Shown here one piece after another: positions 28,256-35,591 of a DNA stretch of 64,000 bases. This DNA is from Pseudomonas gingeri (GTDB taxonomy: Bacteria > Pseudomonadota > Gammaproteobacteria > Pseudomonadales > Pseudomonadaceae). The DNA lies in contig NZ_JACAPR010000021.1 in the NCBI RefSeq assembly GCF_013385635.1, forward strand, positions 90,282-154,281, in the 5' to 3' direction. The notes under the pieces are model-generated. The model saw only the letters and a list, made by a program, of their open reading frames with translations, was not told the origin of the DNA and searched no databases. The first letter of the stretch is position 1. Each line of letters opens with the position of its first letter. A program made the position numbers and the translations under genes.

Positions 28256-29182
28256 TCAGTAGCCCCTTGCCGTATCTACGACGTTGAGTGGTTCCATGCC
28301 CAAGGCCTCACGTTCCATGTTCTGCGCGATGATCGCTACAGAACCTTCGACTTGCACGTTGCTGGCGATATGAGGGGTTACCAAAATCCGGGGATGTGTC
28401 CAGAACGGATGATGTTGTTCCGGAGGCTCGGTAGTGAACACGTCCAGGACTGCTCCGCCCAGCGTGCCGTCTTCAAGCGCATCAAGGAGGTCATCCTCGA
28501 CAAGGTGAGCGCCTCGACCGACGTTCACCAGCCCGGCACCGCGAGGCAATTGTCTGAAGAGATCCTTATTAAAAATACCGCTGGTTTCAGCCGTCAAAGG
28601 CAACAGGTTGACTAGGATGTCGCACTGCGCCAGGAAATCCCCCAACTGTGCGTTTCCGACGAAGCATTGACCACCCGGTACGGTCTTCAAAGAGCGATTC
28701 CAGGCGCAGAACTGGAATCCCAACGCCTCCAGTTTCTTCAGGGTGGTCAGTCCTAACTGCCCCGCTCCCATGACGCCAACCCGCCGCTTGGCAGCGGGCA
28801 CGATCGCGCGTGGATCCCAGGCTTTCTCAATCTGATGTTGGCGATAGATCAGCATGTCTCTGTGGAGGGCCAAGACGGCAAAGAGGACATACTCGGCCAT
28901 GATGTCGGCCATCGACTCGTCAACCAGCCTGATTAACCTCAGTCCCTTTGGAAAATTTGACATATCGAACTGGTCTACGCCTGCTCCTGCTGCATATACC
29001 GCGCGTAGGTTCGGGAGCATGTTGATCACATCCAGATTGCCTTCCCACGTGATCAGATAGTGGACTTCATCAGGGTTGCCTATGTCAGGCCATTCCCGGA
29101 AATCCATTTCGGGAAGCGTTCGCGAGAACGCTGCACGCCATGCTGCTGAGACCTTAGGGTTCGCCATGTAAAGGATGCACAT
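28256..29182 (-). CDS. Glyoxylate/hydroxypyruvate reductase A-like D-2-hydroxyacid dehydrogenase (GhrA-like)
   Basis: A 308-aa NAD(P)-dependent 2-hydroxyacid dehydrogenase. The Rossmann motif is GVMGAGQLG, followed by substrate-site segments NVGRGAHLVEDDLLDAL and FTTEPPEQHHPFWTHPRILVTPHIAS, the latter holding the catalytic His region. It reduces glyoxylate, hydroxypyruvate or another 2-oxoacid. The neighbouring FAD/Fe-S enzyme would run the opposite oxidation, so the two may process the same D-2-hydroxyacid. A bipartite cluster operator lies 60 bp upstream. Confidence 0.88.
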   Translation of the reverse strand: MCILYMANPKVSAAWRAAFSRTLPEMDFREWPDIGNPDEVHYLITWEGNLDVINMLPNLRAVYAAGAGVDQFDMSNFPKGLRLIRLVDESMADIMAEYVLFAVLALHRDMLIYRQHQIEKAWDPRAIVPAAKRRVGVMGAGQLGLTTLKKLEALGFQFCAWNRSLKTVPGGQCFVGNAQLGDFLAQCDILVNLLPLTAETSGIFNKDLFRQLPRGAGLVNVGRGAHLVEDDLLDALEDGTLGGAVLDVFTTEPPEQHHPFWTHPRILVTPHIASNVQVEGSVAIIAQNMEREALGMEPLNVVDTARGY

Positions 29183-29241
29183 CGGCCGCTCCGAATGAGG
29201 AAGGAAAGCGTCATGATGCTGTGCCTACTCACGAGTTACCT

Positions 29242-29292
29242 CCTGCGATAACAACACATTTCTTGCGCTATATTCCGACCTCAAGTAGGTAG
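29242..29292 (-). promoter_or_regulatory. Bipartite cluster operator upstream of the GhrA-like gene
   Basis: CCTGCG (29242-29247) and TTCCGACC (29273-29280) keep the exact 31-bp spacing with small changes. The second half-site continues as TTCCGAC-CTCAA-GTAGG, matching the compact palindrome form. The site is 60 bp before the start codon. Confidence 0.55.
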
Positions 29293-29357
29293 CCAGTTAG
29301 TTGAAAACGGCAAGGCCAGCGTAAGCGGCTGGGGAAGTCACCTTCCGAACTCCAGCA

Positions 29358-29407
29358 TTAAGGGCGATGGTGTCCGCGTATTTTTAAGCGGACGCGATCG
29401 CCCTTAA
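29358..29407 (+). promoter_or_regulatory. Long leader hairpin between the IS66 left end and tnpA
   Basis: TTAAGGGCGAT (29358-29368) pairs perfectly with ATCGCCCTTAA (29397-29407), and an inner stem GTCCGC/GCGGAC extends it. It ends 13 bp before tnpA. It may damp expression from outside promoters, as leader hairpins do in other insertion sequences. Confidence 0.5.
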
Positions 29408-29420
29408 CGTCAGGATTTCC

Positions 29421-29738
29421 ATGCGCCAACGAAGCTCTTACCCGAAACCCTTCAAGGCCCAGGTTGTTCAGGAATGCCTGCAACCGGGCGCAACCCTATC
29501 CAGCGTCGCCATCAGCCACGGCATCAACGCCAACGTGATCCGCAAGTGGCTACCGCTTTACCGAGATCAACCTCCAGCGGCTTTGCCGGCTTTCGTTCCA
29601 TTGAGAGCTACACCCAAACGGCAGGCAGAAGGGTCGGCGATTATTGAGCTGCAATTTGGCGAGCAATCGATGTCAGTGAAATGGCCAACGTCTGATCCTG
29701 AAGGCTGCGCCCGCTTTGTCCGTGGACTCACACAATGA
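29421..29738 (+). CDS. tnpA: IS66 family accessory protein TnpA
   Basis: A 105-aa protein with an N-terminal helix-turn-helix (YPKPFKAQVVQECLQPGATLSSVAISHGINANVIRKWL) typical of IS66 TnpA. It probably binds element ends. Its stop overlaps the tnpB start (ATGA), indicating coupled translation. Intact. Confidence 0.93.
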   Translation: MRQRSSYPKPFKAQVVQECLQPGATLSSVAISHGINANVIRKWLPLYRDQPPAALPAFVPLRATPKRQAEGSAIIELQFGEQSMSVKWPTSDPEGCARFVRGLTQ

Positions 29739-30070
29739 TTCGCATCGACGCCATCTGGCTTGCCACCGAGCCCATGGACATGCGTGCCGGCACTGAAACT
29801 GCGCTGGCCAGGGTGATCGCGGTGTTCGGTGCGGCGAAGCCGCACTGCGCTTATCTGTTTGCCAACCGCCGCGCCACTCGTATGAAAGTGCTGGTGCATG
29901 ACGGGTTTGGAGTCTGGCTGGCTGCTCGCCGATTGAACCAAGGAAAGTTTCACTGGCCCGGCATTCGACAAGGCTGCGAGATAGAACTGGATACCGAGCA
30001 ACTTCAAGCGTTGGTGCTCGGCCTACCTTGGCAGCGTGTTGGGGCTGGCGGTGTAATCACACTGCTTTAA
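29735..30070 (+). CDS. tnpB: IS66 family accessory protein TnpB
   Basis: A 111-aa IS66 Orf2-type protein (IDAIWLATEPMDMRAGTETALARVI, RRATRMKVLVHDGFGVWLAARRLNQGKF). It is required for efficient IS66 transposition, but its biochemical role is unclear. It overlaps tnpA by 4 nt and lies 62 bp before tnpC. Confidence 0.95.
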   Translation: MIRIDAIWLATEPMDMRAGTETALARVIAVFGAAKPHCAYLFANRRATRMKVLVHDGFGVWLAARRLNQGKFHWPGIRQGCEIELDTEQLQALVLGLPWQRVGAGGVITLL

Positions 30071-30132
30071 AAAGCTGTAATTAGCTCCTTGGCCTACTGC
30101 CGCAAACGACCTGCTTTGGTAAAATCCAGGGC

Positions 30133-31680
30133 ATGACTTCCTCACCCAATCTCGATCAGATGAGCCCCGACCAACTGCGCGCCTTCGCGGCGCAGTTGCT
30201 GTCCCAGGTTGATTCGCTCGGACAGCAAGTCGACAGGATGGGCAAGAAGAATGACCGCGACCAAACCATCATCGAGCAACTCACCCACGAAATCGCCTGG
30301 TTCAAACGTAACAAGTTTGCTAAGCGCAGTGAGCAATTAAGCCCTGCTCAAGGCAGCCTGCTCGATGACCTGCTCGACACAGACATCGCGGCCATTGAAG
30401 CCGAGCTGAAGGCTTTGAATCCGCCGGCTGCGCCGGCCGAGCCACGCAAGCAGCCCAGGCGTGTTCCATTGCCTGCGCAGTTTCCGCGTACCGTGATTTA
30501 TCACGAACCAGACAACACCCAATGCCCCTGCGGATGCCAGCTCCAGCGGATCGGTGAAGACGTCAGCGAAAAGCTCGATTACACGCCGGGCGTGTTCACC
30601 GTGGAGCAGCATGTGCGCGGGAAATGGGTCTGCCGCGAGTGTGAAACGCTGACTCAGGCACCGGTTCCGGCCCAGGTAATCGACAAGGGCATACCGACCG
30701 CAGGGCTGCTGGCTCACGTGATGGTGGCCAAATTCGCCTACCATTTGCCCCTGTATCGCCAAGAGAAAATCTTTGGCCGCGCCGGCCTGGCTATCGCCCG
30801 CTCGACACTGGCGCAATGGGTCGGCCAAACCGGCGTGCAACTCCAGCCCTTGGTCGACGCGCTGCGTGAAACGGTACTTGCCCAAGGCGTGATTCACGCA
30901 GACGAAACCCCAGTGCAGATGCTCGCGCCGGGCGAAAAGAAAACCCATCGTGCTTATGTCTGGGCCTACTGCACAACGCCGTTTTCGGCACTTAAAGCAG
31001 TGGTTTACGACTTCAGCCCGAGCCGTGCGGGTGAGCATGCACGCAACTTCCTTGGGCAATGGAACGGCAAGCTGGTTTGCGATGATTTCGCCGGCTACAA
31101 AGCAAGCTTTCAACAAGGCATCACCGAAATCGGCTGCATGGCCCATGCCCGCCGCAAGTTCTTCGATCTGCATGCGACGAATAAAAGCCAACTGGCCGAA
31201 CAGGCGCTGCACTCAATTGGCGGGTTGTATGAAATCGAACGGCAAGCGCGGGAAATGACCGACGAGGATCGCTGGCGAATACGTCAGGAAAAAGCGGCGC
31301 CCCTTATCGACGCACTGCATACCTGGATGCTGGCCCAGCGCGACTTTGTGCCCGAAGGCTCGGCTATCGCCAAAGCTCTGGATTACAGCCTCAAGCGCTG
31401 GGGCGCACTGGCTCGATATATCGAGGACGGTGCTGTGCCCATAGATAATAATCCAGTGGAAAACCAGATACGGCCGTGGGCACTCGGCCGCTCCAACTGG
31501 TTGTTCGCCGGTTCACTGCGCAGCGGCAAACGAGCAGCGGCGATCATGAGTTTGATCCAGTCGGCGCGCATGAATGGGCATGAGCCATATGCCTATCTCA
31601 AAGATGTGCTGACGCGGCTGCCAACGCAGCGTGCCAGTGAGATTGATCAACTGCTGCCGCATCGGTGGGTGCCGGCCTGA
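30133..31680 (+). CDS. tnpC: IS66 family transposase TnpC
   Basis: A 515-aa DDE transposase. An N-terminal coiled-coil and DNA-binding region contains a zinc-finger-like CPCGC..C..C stretch. The DDE core includes HADETPVQML (first Asp), LVCDDFAGYK (second Asp) and NNPVENQIRPW (Glu). Full length with no frameshift, so the element may be active. Confidence 0.95.
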   Translation: MTSSPNLDQMSPDQLRAFAAQLLSQVDSLGQQVDRMGKKNDRDQTIIEQLTHEIAWFKRNKFAKRSEQLSPAQGSLLDDLLDTDIAAIEAELKALNPPAAPAEPRKQPRRVPLPAQFPRTVIYHEPDNTQCPCGCQLQRIGEDVSEKLDYTPGVFTVEQHVRGKWVCRECETLTQAPVPAQVIDKGIPTAGLLAHVMVAKFAYHLPLYRQEKIFGRAGLAIARSTLAQWVGQTGVQLQPLVDALRETVLAQGVIHADETPVQMLAPGEKKTHRAYVWAYCTTPFSALKAVVYDFSPSRAGEHARNFLGQWNGKLVCDDFAGYKASFQQGITEIGCMAHARRKFFDLHATNKSQLAEQALHSIGGLYEIERQAREMTDEDRWRIRQEKAAPLIDALHTWMLAQRDFVPEGSAIAKALDYSLKRWGALARYIEDGAVPIDNNPVENQIRPWALGRSNWLFAGSLRSGKRAAAIMSLIQSARMNGHEPYAYLKDVLTRLPTQRASEIDQLLPHRWVPA

Positions 31681-31751
31681 GTCACGCAAGGTGACTTCGG
31701 CGGACGCTTACAGGCCAGCTGCATGGGTAACGGAATAAATGCGGGTCGCAG

Positions 31752-31809
31752 CGCGGACACCATCGTCCTTAATGCTGGAGTTCGGTAGATGACTTGGCCG
31801 GACGGTTAC
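31752..31809 (-). mobile_element. Remnant left end of a second, older IS66-type element
   Basis: The reverse complement of this 58-bp stretch matches the first 58 bp of the intact IS66 at 50 of 58 positions, including the GTAA terminus, and homology ends at the centre of the leader hairpin. It is inverted and sits only 33 bp beyond the right target duplication. No transposase sequence remains. Confidence 0.7.
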
Positions 31810-31944
31810 AGATGGGCCACACAGACTGGACTATGATTGCTAGGGTTTATGGCAGGTGGATGCCTGCCGCAGATAGCGCAGCAGGTAGCAAGGCAGAGTT
31901 AGCTTTTATGGGAACTACAGATAAATCAAGGAAAATCCTCTGAC

Positions 31945-32541
31945 TCAATTCGTACTCGGTTTTAAGGCATCTATTTCCTTTAGTGTTTTCAAAACGTCAA
32001 CAGGATCCTTTCTAGGGCTACTTATGGCCTCCGTTGCCGCTTGCTTGTACAGATAGGGAATCTCCGCTTTTATTATGATGGCTGCGGCATCAAAAACCTG
32101 TTTTTGATACGCCAGAAGTTCTTGCGGGCTTATCGCATTATTCATATACATCTGACAGACAAAATAGGAGTTGGCCAGAAACAACTGCATTCCTTGCGTA
32201 CGATGGTTTAAAACAGAGTTACTGCTTGAAATTGCCGTTGCCATGCCTACGTTCGCTTTAACCTCAGCAGGAATGTCAGCTTCCGCGACAGCTTTGAAGG
32301 CTCTAGAAAGATCACTTCCTACTTCAGTTGGAGCCTCAGCGCAGAATCTCCCACTATCAAAGTTAACCAATACCACGCGGCGGTCAGGGGTAAGTGAGAG
32401 AGTGCCAACTTTTGCCTTCCATAAAAAGCTAGAGTTGAGCTTTTCCTCGATAACAGGTTGCTCTTGTGGAGGTGTAAATAGCGAGCAACCGGAGACACCT
32501 CCGATCAGTCCTACAGCCAAGACCTTAAAAATCTTAACCAT
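31945..32541 (-). CDS. Hypothetical lipoprotein (198 aa)
   Basis: A 198-aa protein with a lipoprotein signal peptide: VKIFKVLAVGLIGG followed by the lipobox VSGC, so it is likely anchored with its cysteine at about residue 19. The mature part is soluble, helix-rich and contains two further cysteines. I do not recognise the domain. Its AT-rich codon use differs from the right half of the window, which suggests acquisition by transfer. It stands alone between the IS66 remnant and the second 79-aa gene. Confidence 0.75.
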   Translation of the reverse strand: MVKIFKVLAVGLIGGVSGCSLFTPPQEQPVIEEKLNSSFLWKAKVGTLSLTPDRRVVLVNFDSGRFCAEAPTEVGSDLSRAFKAVAEADIPAEVKANVGMATAISSSNSVLNHRTQGMQLFLANSYFVCQMYMNNAISPQELLAYQKQVFDAAAIIIKAEIPYLYKQAATEAISSPRKDPVDVLKTLKEIDALKPSTN

Positions 32542-32673
32542 GATCGCACTCCATTTTTAAGAGCATCAAGAAGGGATAGCAATCTGACACTAGTATAGGA
32601 ATTTAAAATAGTTCATTTTTATTTTAAAAATAACGTAACAACTTAATTCAAGCGACACCCTCGAATAGTTTTC

Positions 32674-32703
32674 AAAGTCATGAGCGATTCGCGAAGTGAC
32701 TTT
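32674..32703 (+). terminator. Terminator-like hairpin upstream of the 79-aa gene (copy B)
   Basis: AAAGTCA (32674-32680) pairs with TGACTTT (32697-32703), followed by T residues. The loop keeps the GAGCGATTCGCGA core of copy A, while the arms differ but still pair. Confidence 0.55.
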
Positions 32704-32736
32704 TTTGTGTCCGAACGAATCAGGGGTAAGGAAGAC

Positions 32737-32976
32737 ATGCCACAAGAAAGGCTCGACCTGTTACGGCTTCCAAAACCCATCCGCGACCCGATCAACGACC
32801 TGGTCCGGGCCCTCAATGCCACCAGCACCGTCGCGGACGTGGAAGCTGAGCGGGCCATCCAGATCACCCTGATCGGCGGCCTGGAAAGCGCCAGGTGCCT
32901 GCGGCCAGCCGAGATCGAAGCGCTCTACATCATCTTTGACGATGCCGTGGAGGCGAAGTTGAAGCAGTTGGCGTGA
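32737..32976 (+). CDS. Conserved small hypothetical protein (79 aa), copy B
   Basis: A 79-aa protein differing from the copy at 5284 by three residues. A GGTAAGGAAG ribosome-binding site precedes the ATG. Most nucleotide differences are silent or conservative, which argues for a functional protein. As in copy A, a structured RNA leader follows about 140 bp downstream. Function unknown. Confidence 0.75.
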   Translation: MPQERLDLLRLPKPIRDPINDLVRALNATSTVADVEAERAIQITLIGGLESARCLRPAEIEALYIIFDDAVEAKLKQLA

Positions 32977-33114
32977 TGGCGGTGAACTGATTTCGCCGCT
33001 CACTCCCTGGGTAGATTTTGCTACCCAGCAAGACGCCTCCCTTTCCCTCGCCTGAAATTTCCTAGAAACTCTCGTTCGCTTGCGCCTGCCCATTCCGCTG
33101 ACTAGTCTCGGCCC

Positions 33115-33290
33115 ATCACTGCCAATCAGTGATCGGGTTTAGCAGCCCGGAAATCGTTAGGCGCACAGCGCCACCTCTCTAGCCGGCGCTTTTTCATGCC
33201 CGGAGTTTTATGGTGGCTGTGCGCAGGGCATCTTCGGGTGCGCCGGTTTCCTAACGTACCGGTCTGCTAACCTGCGTACGGCCGCCACCC
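33115..33290 (+). ncRNA. Structured RNA leader, copy B (hairpin plus three-way junction)
   Basis: The hairpin TCACTG/CAGTGA is followed by GGGTTTAGCAGCCC. A predicted three-way junction at 33212-33289 has outer stem GGTGGC..GCGCAGG/CCTGCG..GCCACC and inner hairpins GCATC-TTCG-GGTGC and CCGGT/ACCGG. Relative to 5672-5858 the stems change on both sides together. It lies about 50 nt upstream of the DUF6124 start. Confidence 0.5.
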
Positions 33291-33340
33291 ATCATTTAGC
33301 AGTGATATTGGCGGCTCTAACCTACGTTAGGAGTTACCCA

Positions 33341-33688
33341 ATGTTCAAAGTCACACCCAACCCGCCTGCCTCAATCGACGCTGCCATCATCGACCCGCAA
33401 GCTATCGAACGAGCGCTGGCTCACTACGATTTGCCGGAAGGCGGTACGTCGAAACGTTCAAGCAGCACGACAAAACGACGTTCGGCGCCAGACGCTCAAC
33501 ATCGCGAAGAAGCCCTGGTGAACGCCAGCTCAATTCTTGAATCCGCCGCCGCCACGGCTTATGAACACGCCGACAACCTCACAGGTGTAAACCGCAAGGT
33601 GGCGATGGGTGTCGTGCATCTGATCGAACTGGCGCTTGGGTTGGTGGACTCGGTGATAGAGGACGAGCCGGCGAGAGTGGCAAGCTAA
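33341..33688 (+). CDS. DUF6124 family protein
   Basis: A 115-aa Pseudomonas-specific small protein. The opening MFKVTPNPP and the C-terminal half EEALVNASSILESAAATAYEHAD..NRKVAMGVVHLIELALGLVD are typical of the DUF6124 family. No signal peptide or catalytic motif. The start ATG 33341 follows AGGAG. It is controlled, by position, by the structured leader at 33115-33290. Function unknown. Confidence 0.85.
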   Translation: MFKVTPNPPASIDAAIIDPQAIERALAHYDLPEGGTSKRSSSTTKRRSAPDAQHREEALVNASSILESAAATAYEHADNLTGVNRKVAMGVVHLIELALGLVDSVIEDEPARVAS

Positions 33689-33796
33689 CGAGGACGTGGC
33701 CTGTATAGGGAGAGGCAGGGCTTCTCCCTACGCTGTATGGCGGCCATAAATAAATCTGTCCCCATTTTGCCTCTCGCCAGCGGCCAAACCGCCTAA

Positions 33797-33940
33797 AACC
33801 GCGCCACCTGCGCCAACAGAGCCATGTCATCCAACATCCGGAACTTGACCCGCTCACCGTGACTCAGCAAGTCGTGAGCGAGAGTGTTCCGGCCCCCGAT
33901 CAGCCCGGCGTCAAGGCCCGGCTGATCGATAGATAAATCC
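33797..33940 (-). pseudogene. C-terminal remnant of an unidentified gene
   Basis: On the minus strand a frame reads ...DAGLIGGRNTLAHDLLSHGERVKFR then LDDMALLAQVARF and a stop. It has no start before it reaches the end of the RidA gene. It looks like the tail of a deleted gene near the composition change; the family is not recognised. Confidence 0.3.
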
Positions 33941-33943
33941 AAA

Positions 33944-34363
33944 CTATTTCCCCTCCGGAAAAACCGCCACACTGCGAATCTCGATCTTCAATTGCGGCAG
34001 CGCCAACGCCTCAACCCCAATGATCGACCAGGCCGGGAACGGGCGTTCGGTGTAGCGGGCCTTGACCGGCAGGAACTCGTCGACCGTGTCTTTCAGGTTG
34101 ACGTGATAGCTCACCACTTCGACCAGATCGGCCATCGTCAGCCCCTGCAAGCGGAGGATTTCCTTTGTCCGCTCCAGCGCCACCTCGGTCTGTTCGGCAA
34201 CGCTCTCGGGAATCGAGCCATCGGGACGGAAGCCGACTTCACCAGCAATGAAAAGCAGGTTTCCCGCGCGAACGGCGGGCGAGTAGCCGTAACTTTCATA
34301 GCCGCCATGGGTCGCTGCAAACATCGGGTGATCCGCCGGGATCTCAAGCACTTTCTTGGTCAT
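33944..34363 (-). CDS. RidA family protein
   Basis: A 139-aa member of the RidA/YjgF/UK114 family, trimeric proteins that hydrolyse reactive enamine or imine intermediates. Typical segments are YSPAVRAGNLLFIAGEVGFRPDGSI, LADLVEVVSYHVNL and WSIIGVEALALPQLKIEI. The usual substrate-binding Arg near the C-terminus fits the IEIRSVAV segment. Divergent from the GlxA-type regulator, about 245 bp away, which may control it. Confidence 0.9.
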   Translation of the reverse strand: MTKKVLEIPADHPMFAATHGGYESYGYSPAVRAGNLLFIAGEVGFRPDGSIPESVAEQTEVALERTKEILRLQGLTMADLVEVVSYHVNLKDTVDEFLPVKARYTERPFPAWSIIGVEALALPQLKIEIRSVAVFPEGK

Positions 34364-34608
34364 GTCTCAGGTCCTTGTTCTGGTTTGCGTCGAACGGAGC
34401 TGAGCGTCGTATCTCAATGAGATGACGGGCTGGCGCCGTTCAGACCAGCGACTCTACGTTCGATGGCAAAAGCCACAAACGACGTTTTTCCCTCACTTCA
34501 GGCCATATCACGTTCTGCCGCCTCTCCCCCCTGAAAGAATGACTTACCATGGCGCCATACACGCTTTTCCCTTGAAACACGCCTTCCCAGCTTTCGAGTG
34601 ATCTCATC

Positions 34609-35556
34609 ATGCATCGCGTTGGATTCTTCGTTTGCCATGGCCATGACGCTCTTGATCTTGGCGGTCCTCTTTCGGCGTTCAATCAGGCAGCCGCAGCCGC
34701 GGGCCATAACCCCTATGAGCTGCATGTCATCTCGCAGGCGGGAGGCCCGGTTATTGGCAATACGGGCCTGCCGATCGAGACCAGGCCGGTAGGCAAGCAC
34801 ACCTTTGATACCGTCCTGTTTATCGGTGGCGATATCGAGCCGATGCGGACACCGGAAAACATCGCCGCCGCCAAGAAACTGGGGGCCAAGGCCTCGCGGG
34901 TGGGCAGTGTGTGTACGGGGGCATTTCTGTTGGCGGAAACCGGTTTGCTCGACGGTCGCCGGGCCACCACGCACTGGCTCTATGCCGCTCAATTGCAGTC
35001 GCGCTTCCCGGGCATCAAGGTCGAGGGGAACAGTATTTATATCGCCGACGGACGTATCTGGACGTCAGCCGGTATCGCCGCCGGCATCGATCTGGCGCTC
35101 GCCATGATCGAGCGGGATATGGGCGTGGAGGTGGCGCGGGCGACCGCCAGGCTGCTGGTAGTGCCCTATCGTCGACCCGGAGGCCAGTCGCAATTTTCCG
35201 CCATGTCGCAGATGGAGCCGGAGTCGGATCGCATCCGCATGGCGCTGAATTTCGCCCGGGAACATCTGGCCGAGGCGCTGCCCGTCGAGCGACTCGCCGA
35301 TGCCGCCCGATTGAGTCTGCGCCAATTCGGCCGCGCCTTTCGCCGGGAAACCGGTGAAACGCCGGCCCGGGCGGTCGAGCGCTTGCGCGTTGAAGCGGCG
35401 TGTCTGCGCCTGCGCGACGGTAGCGAGCCGATCGAGCAGATTGCCCTGGCGGTGGGCTTCACCGATCCGGAACGGATGCGCAGGGCCTTCGTCAAACTGC
35501 ATGGGCATCCGCCGCAATCGGTCCGCCGCGAGAGTCGATTGAGCGGTGAGCGCTGA
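34609..35556 (+). CDS. GlxA family transcriptional regulator (DJ-1/PfpI plus AraC HTH)
   Basis: A 315-aa regulator. Residues 1-180 form a DJ-1/PfpI-like glutamine amidotransferase fold (VGFFVCHGHDALDLGGPLSAF; nucleophile-elbow-like SVCTGAFLLAETGLL). Residues about 215-310 form an AraC-type double HTH (LAEALPVERLADAARLSLRQFGRAFRRETGETPARAVERLRVEAA). Proteins of this type regulate carnitine, arginine or isonitrile metabolism. It lies among a RidA gene, an NTF2-like gene, a secreted PfpI protein and an SDR, its probable targets. Confidence 0.9.
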   Translation: MHRVGFFVCHGHDALDLGGPLSAFNQAAAAAGHNPYELHVISQAGGPVIGNTGLPIETRPVGKHTFDTVLFIGGDIEPMRTPENIAAAKKLGAKASRVGSVCTGAFLLAETGLLDGRRATTHWLYAAQLQSRFPGIKVEGNSIYIADGRIWTSAGIAAGIDLALAMIERDMGVEVARATARLLVVPYRRPGGQSQFSAMSQMEPESDRIRMALNFAREHLAEALPVERLADAARLSLRQFGRAFRRETGETPARAVERLRVEAACLRLRDGSEPIEQIALAVGFTDPERMRRAFVKLHGHPPQSVRRESRLSGER

Positions 35557-35591
35557 TGGATTGACGGCCGCCTGGTCGGCGGCCGTCGGGG

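Larger units (their letters stand above)
29321..31711 (+). mobile_element. Complete IS66 family insertion sequence
   Basis: A 2391-bp element. The left end GTAAGCGGCTGGGGAAGTCA pairs with the inverted right end GTAAGCGTCCGCCGAAGTCA. Exact 8-bp target duplications AGGCCAGC flank it at 29313-29320 and 31712-31719, as expected for IS66. It carries tnpA, tnpB and tnpC in order. The intact duplications imply a recent insertion. Confidence 0.95.
32674..32990 (+). repeat. Direct repeat, copy B (hairpin plus 79-aa gene)
   Basis: Near-identical to 5223-5540 in the same orientation. Recombination between the copies would delete about 27.45 kb containing the whole catabolic island and IS66. Confidence 0.85.

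Noticed and set aside
29321..31809. IS66 extending to 31809
   Set aside because: The longer terminal match is tempting, but the 8-bp target duplication is exact only for an element ending at 31711. The distal end is a separate remnant.
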